From assembly GCA_937952975.1 (NCBI GenBank), contig CALFXX010000161.1:1-14853 (forward strand): a stretch of 14,853 nucleotides of DNA, written 5' to 3'. Below the pieces are notes generated by a model. It did no database searches. It had not been told where the DNA came from and saw only the letters and a list, made by a program, of their open reading frames with translations. Below, piece by piece: positions 13,851-14,853 of this stretch (the stretch's first letter is position 1; the number at the start of each line of letters is the position of its first letter). A program made the translations under genes and the position numbers. Source of the DNA: an uncultured Alcaligenaceae bacterium (GTDB lineage Bacteria > Pseudomonadota > Gammaproteobacteria > Burkholderiales > Burkholderiaceae_B).

Positions 13851-14510
13851 TTGGCTCTAGCTTCTGTGGTCAACATTGCAAGTACGTCAACGGCCCAAGC
13901 TGGCATCTTGGCGCAGTCAAAGGGTGCAATGACCAAGGCCGTGATCGTCGATCAGGCGCTAAAAATTGCAAGCAGCCAAGGGCTTGAGGGCTTAACTGTC
14001 GGCCATTTGGCCGAGGTCTTAGCGATGAGTAAAAGCGGTGTTTTTTCGCACTTCGGTTCGCGTGAAGAGCTGCAGCTTGCTGTGGTGCGAGAGTATTACC
14101 GTCGATTTGAAGCTCGAGTGTTTCAGCCTGCGCTTCAAGAGCCTCGAGGGCTTGCCCGGTTGCAAAAGATGATTAATTTATGGATGCAGACTAGTATTCA
14201 AGAGCTGAGTGCGGGCTGTATTTTCATCTCGGGCGCCGTTGAGTTTGACGACCGACCTGGGCCAGTACGTGATGAGCTTGTGCGAAGTGTTCAAACTTGG
14301 CGTGCCGCACTTAAGCGGGCCATTGAGCAGGCCGTTGAAGTGGGCGACCTTAAAACAGACTGTGCCCCTGACGCCATGTTGTTTCAAATCTACAGTTACG
14401 TCCAAGGCCTTCACCACGACGCGCGGTTTTTACAAATTTCTCGAAGCGTTGATATCGCAACGCAATCGATACAACAGATCATTGATCAAAACAGGAGTCC
14501 ACGTGCCTAG
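13851..14510 (+). CDS. TetR/AcrR family transcriptional regulator (probable fatty-acid gene repressor)
   Basis: From the TTG at 13851 the protein has 219 residues. The N-terminal TetR DNA-binding domain spans about 27-77, with a helix-turn-helix in LTVGHLAEVLAMSKSGVFSHF and the usual trailing SREELQLAV. The ligand-binding half carries SAGCIFISGAVEFDDRPGPVRDEL, a segment I associate with TetR proteins next to acyl-CoA genes. About 25 residues before the HTH domain are low in complexity and Ala/Ser/Thr-rich, so the true start could be the ATG at 13929. The stop overlaps the GTG of the acyl-CoA dehydrogenase by 8 bases, so the two are translationally coupled. fadD is divergent. The context points to control of beta-oxidation by acyl-CoA, like betaproteobacterial FadP. 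That is inferred, not shown. Confidence 0.88.
   Translation: MALASVVNIASTSTAQAGILAQSKGAMTKAVIVDQALKIASSQGLEGLTVGHLAEVLAMSKSGVFSHFGSREELQLAVVREYYRRFEARVFQPALQEPRGLARLQKMINLWMQTSIQELSAGCIFISGAVEFDDRPGPVRDELVRSVQTWRAALKRAIEQAVEVGDLKTDCAPDAMLFQIYSYVQGLHHDARFLQISRSVDIATQSIQQIIDQNRSPRA
14493..14497 (+). promoter_or_regulatory. Shine-Dalgarno of the acyl-CoA dehydrogenase
   Basis: AGGAG lies five bases before the GTG at 14503, inside the end of the tetR coding sequence. It supports the GTG start and the 8-base overlap between the two genes. Confidence 0.8.
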
Positions 14511-14853
14511 TTACACCGCACCCCTACGAGATATGCAGTTTGTGCTGCATGAAGTCTTGGGCGTTCAAAGCGTCTTTAAGTCACTGCCAGCCCACAAAGA
14601 TATTGATCAAGATACGGTCAATCAAATCCTTGAGCAGGCCGCCAAGTTTGCGAAAGAGGTGGTTCAGCCCCTTAATCAACAGGGAGACAAGCAGGGCTGC
14701 ACCCGTCATCCCGATGGCACTGTGACAACGCCCGACGGTTTTAAAGAGGCGTACGAGCAATATGTCGAGGCGGGCTGGCCCTCGTTGGCATGCAACCCTG
14801 AGCACGGTGGGCAAGGGCTGCCGGTACTGTTGAATACTGCGTTGTACGAAATG
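14503..14853 (+). CDS. Acyl-CoA dehydrogenase, 3' end beyond the window
   Basis: An open frame starts at GTG 14503 and runs to the window edge (117 codons). The N-terminus reads MPSYTAPLRDMQFVLHEVLG, typical of the large (about 600-residue) acyl-CoA dehydrogenases of betaproteobacteria. These are FAD flavoenzymes that introduce the first double bond of beta-oxidation or act on related short acyl-CoAs (some are annotated DmdC-like). The helical N-terminal domain continues with QILEQAAKFAKEVVQPLNQQGD and EAGWPSLACNPEHGGQGLP. The FAD- and substrate-binding core and the catalytic glutamate lie outside the window, so chain-length specificity cannot be judged. It is co-transcribed with the upstream TetR gene by overlap. 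Confidence 0.9.
   Translation, partial: MPSYTAPLRDMQFVLHEVLGVQSVFKSLPAHKDIDQDTVNQILEQAAKFAKEVVQPLNQQGDKQGCTRHPDGTVTTPDGFKEAYEQYVEAGWPSLACNPEHGGQGLPVLLNTALYEM

Noticed and set aside
1..14853. Mobile element, phage, CRISPR or defence island
   Set aside because: No transposase, integrase, terminal repeats, spaced repeat array or toxin-antitoxin-like pair was seen on either strand. Gene content is core metabolism, transport and regulation.

Overview
The window is a stretch of chromosome from a betaproteobacterium. Several proteins (SecA, the AI-2E/YdiK-type transporter, MgtE, FadD and the start of the acyl-CoA dehydrogenase) read like Burkholderiales proteins, most like Alcaligenaceae (Bordetella/Achromobacter/Pusillimonas relatives). 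This placement rests on recalled family sequences, not a search. Codon use and base composition look even throughout. I see no mobile element, phage gene, CRISPR array, tRNA or rRNA. No gene-free stretch exceeds about 200 bases.

The first 51 bases are not biological. They match the Illumina P7 adapter: the end of the P7 flow-cell sequence, an 8-base index, then the complete read-2 primer sequence. The contig therefore begins at an untrimmed adapter, and the first gene, secA, is cut at its 5' end by that artefact.

Layout. (1) 53-3700, plus strand: 5'-truncated secA, then a YdiK-type AI-2E family membrane protein. (2) 3747-5014: an Lrp/AsnC regulator (minus) divergent from an Arg-type cysteine dioxygenase (plus). 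They share an AT-rich control region holding a 15-bp Lrp-like palindrome. (3) 5095-7668, minus strand: magnesium transporter MgtE, preceded by a YeiH-family putative sulfate exporter. (4) 7791-9620, plus: an MnmC-like tRNA-modification protein whose FAD oxidoreductase half is intact but whose methyltransferase half has lost its signature motifs. (5) 9813-11981, plus: a GH31-family protein in which several catalytic positions appear replaced. (6) 11985-14853: fadD (minus) divergent from a TetR regulator (plus), which overlaps the start of an acyl-CoA dehydrogenase that runs off the window.

How the genes work together. The two divergent pairs look like local regulatory modules: cysteine catabolism under an Lrp-type regulator, and fatty-acid activation and oxidation under a TetR-type regulator. 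The remainder is mostly housekeeping: protein export, Mg2+ and anion transport, and tRNA modification. I did not find a clearly new multi-gene system. The most interesting biology is the eroded MnmC methyltransferase domain and the GH31 protein with an altered active site. The most certain oddity is the adapter at the contig start.
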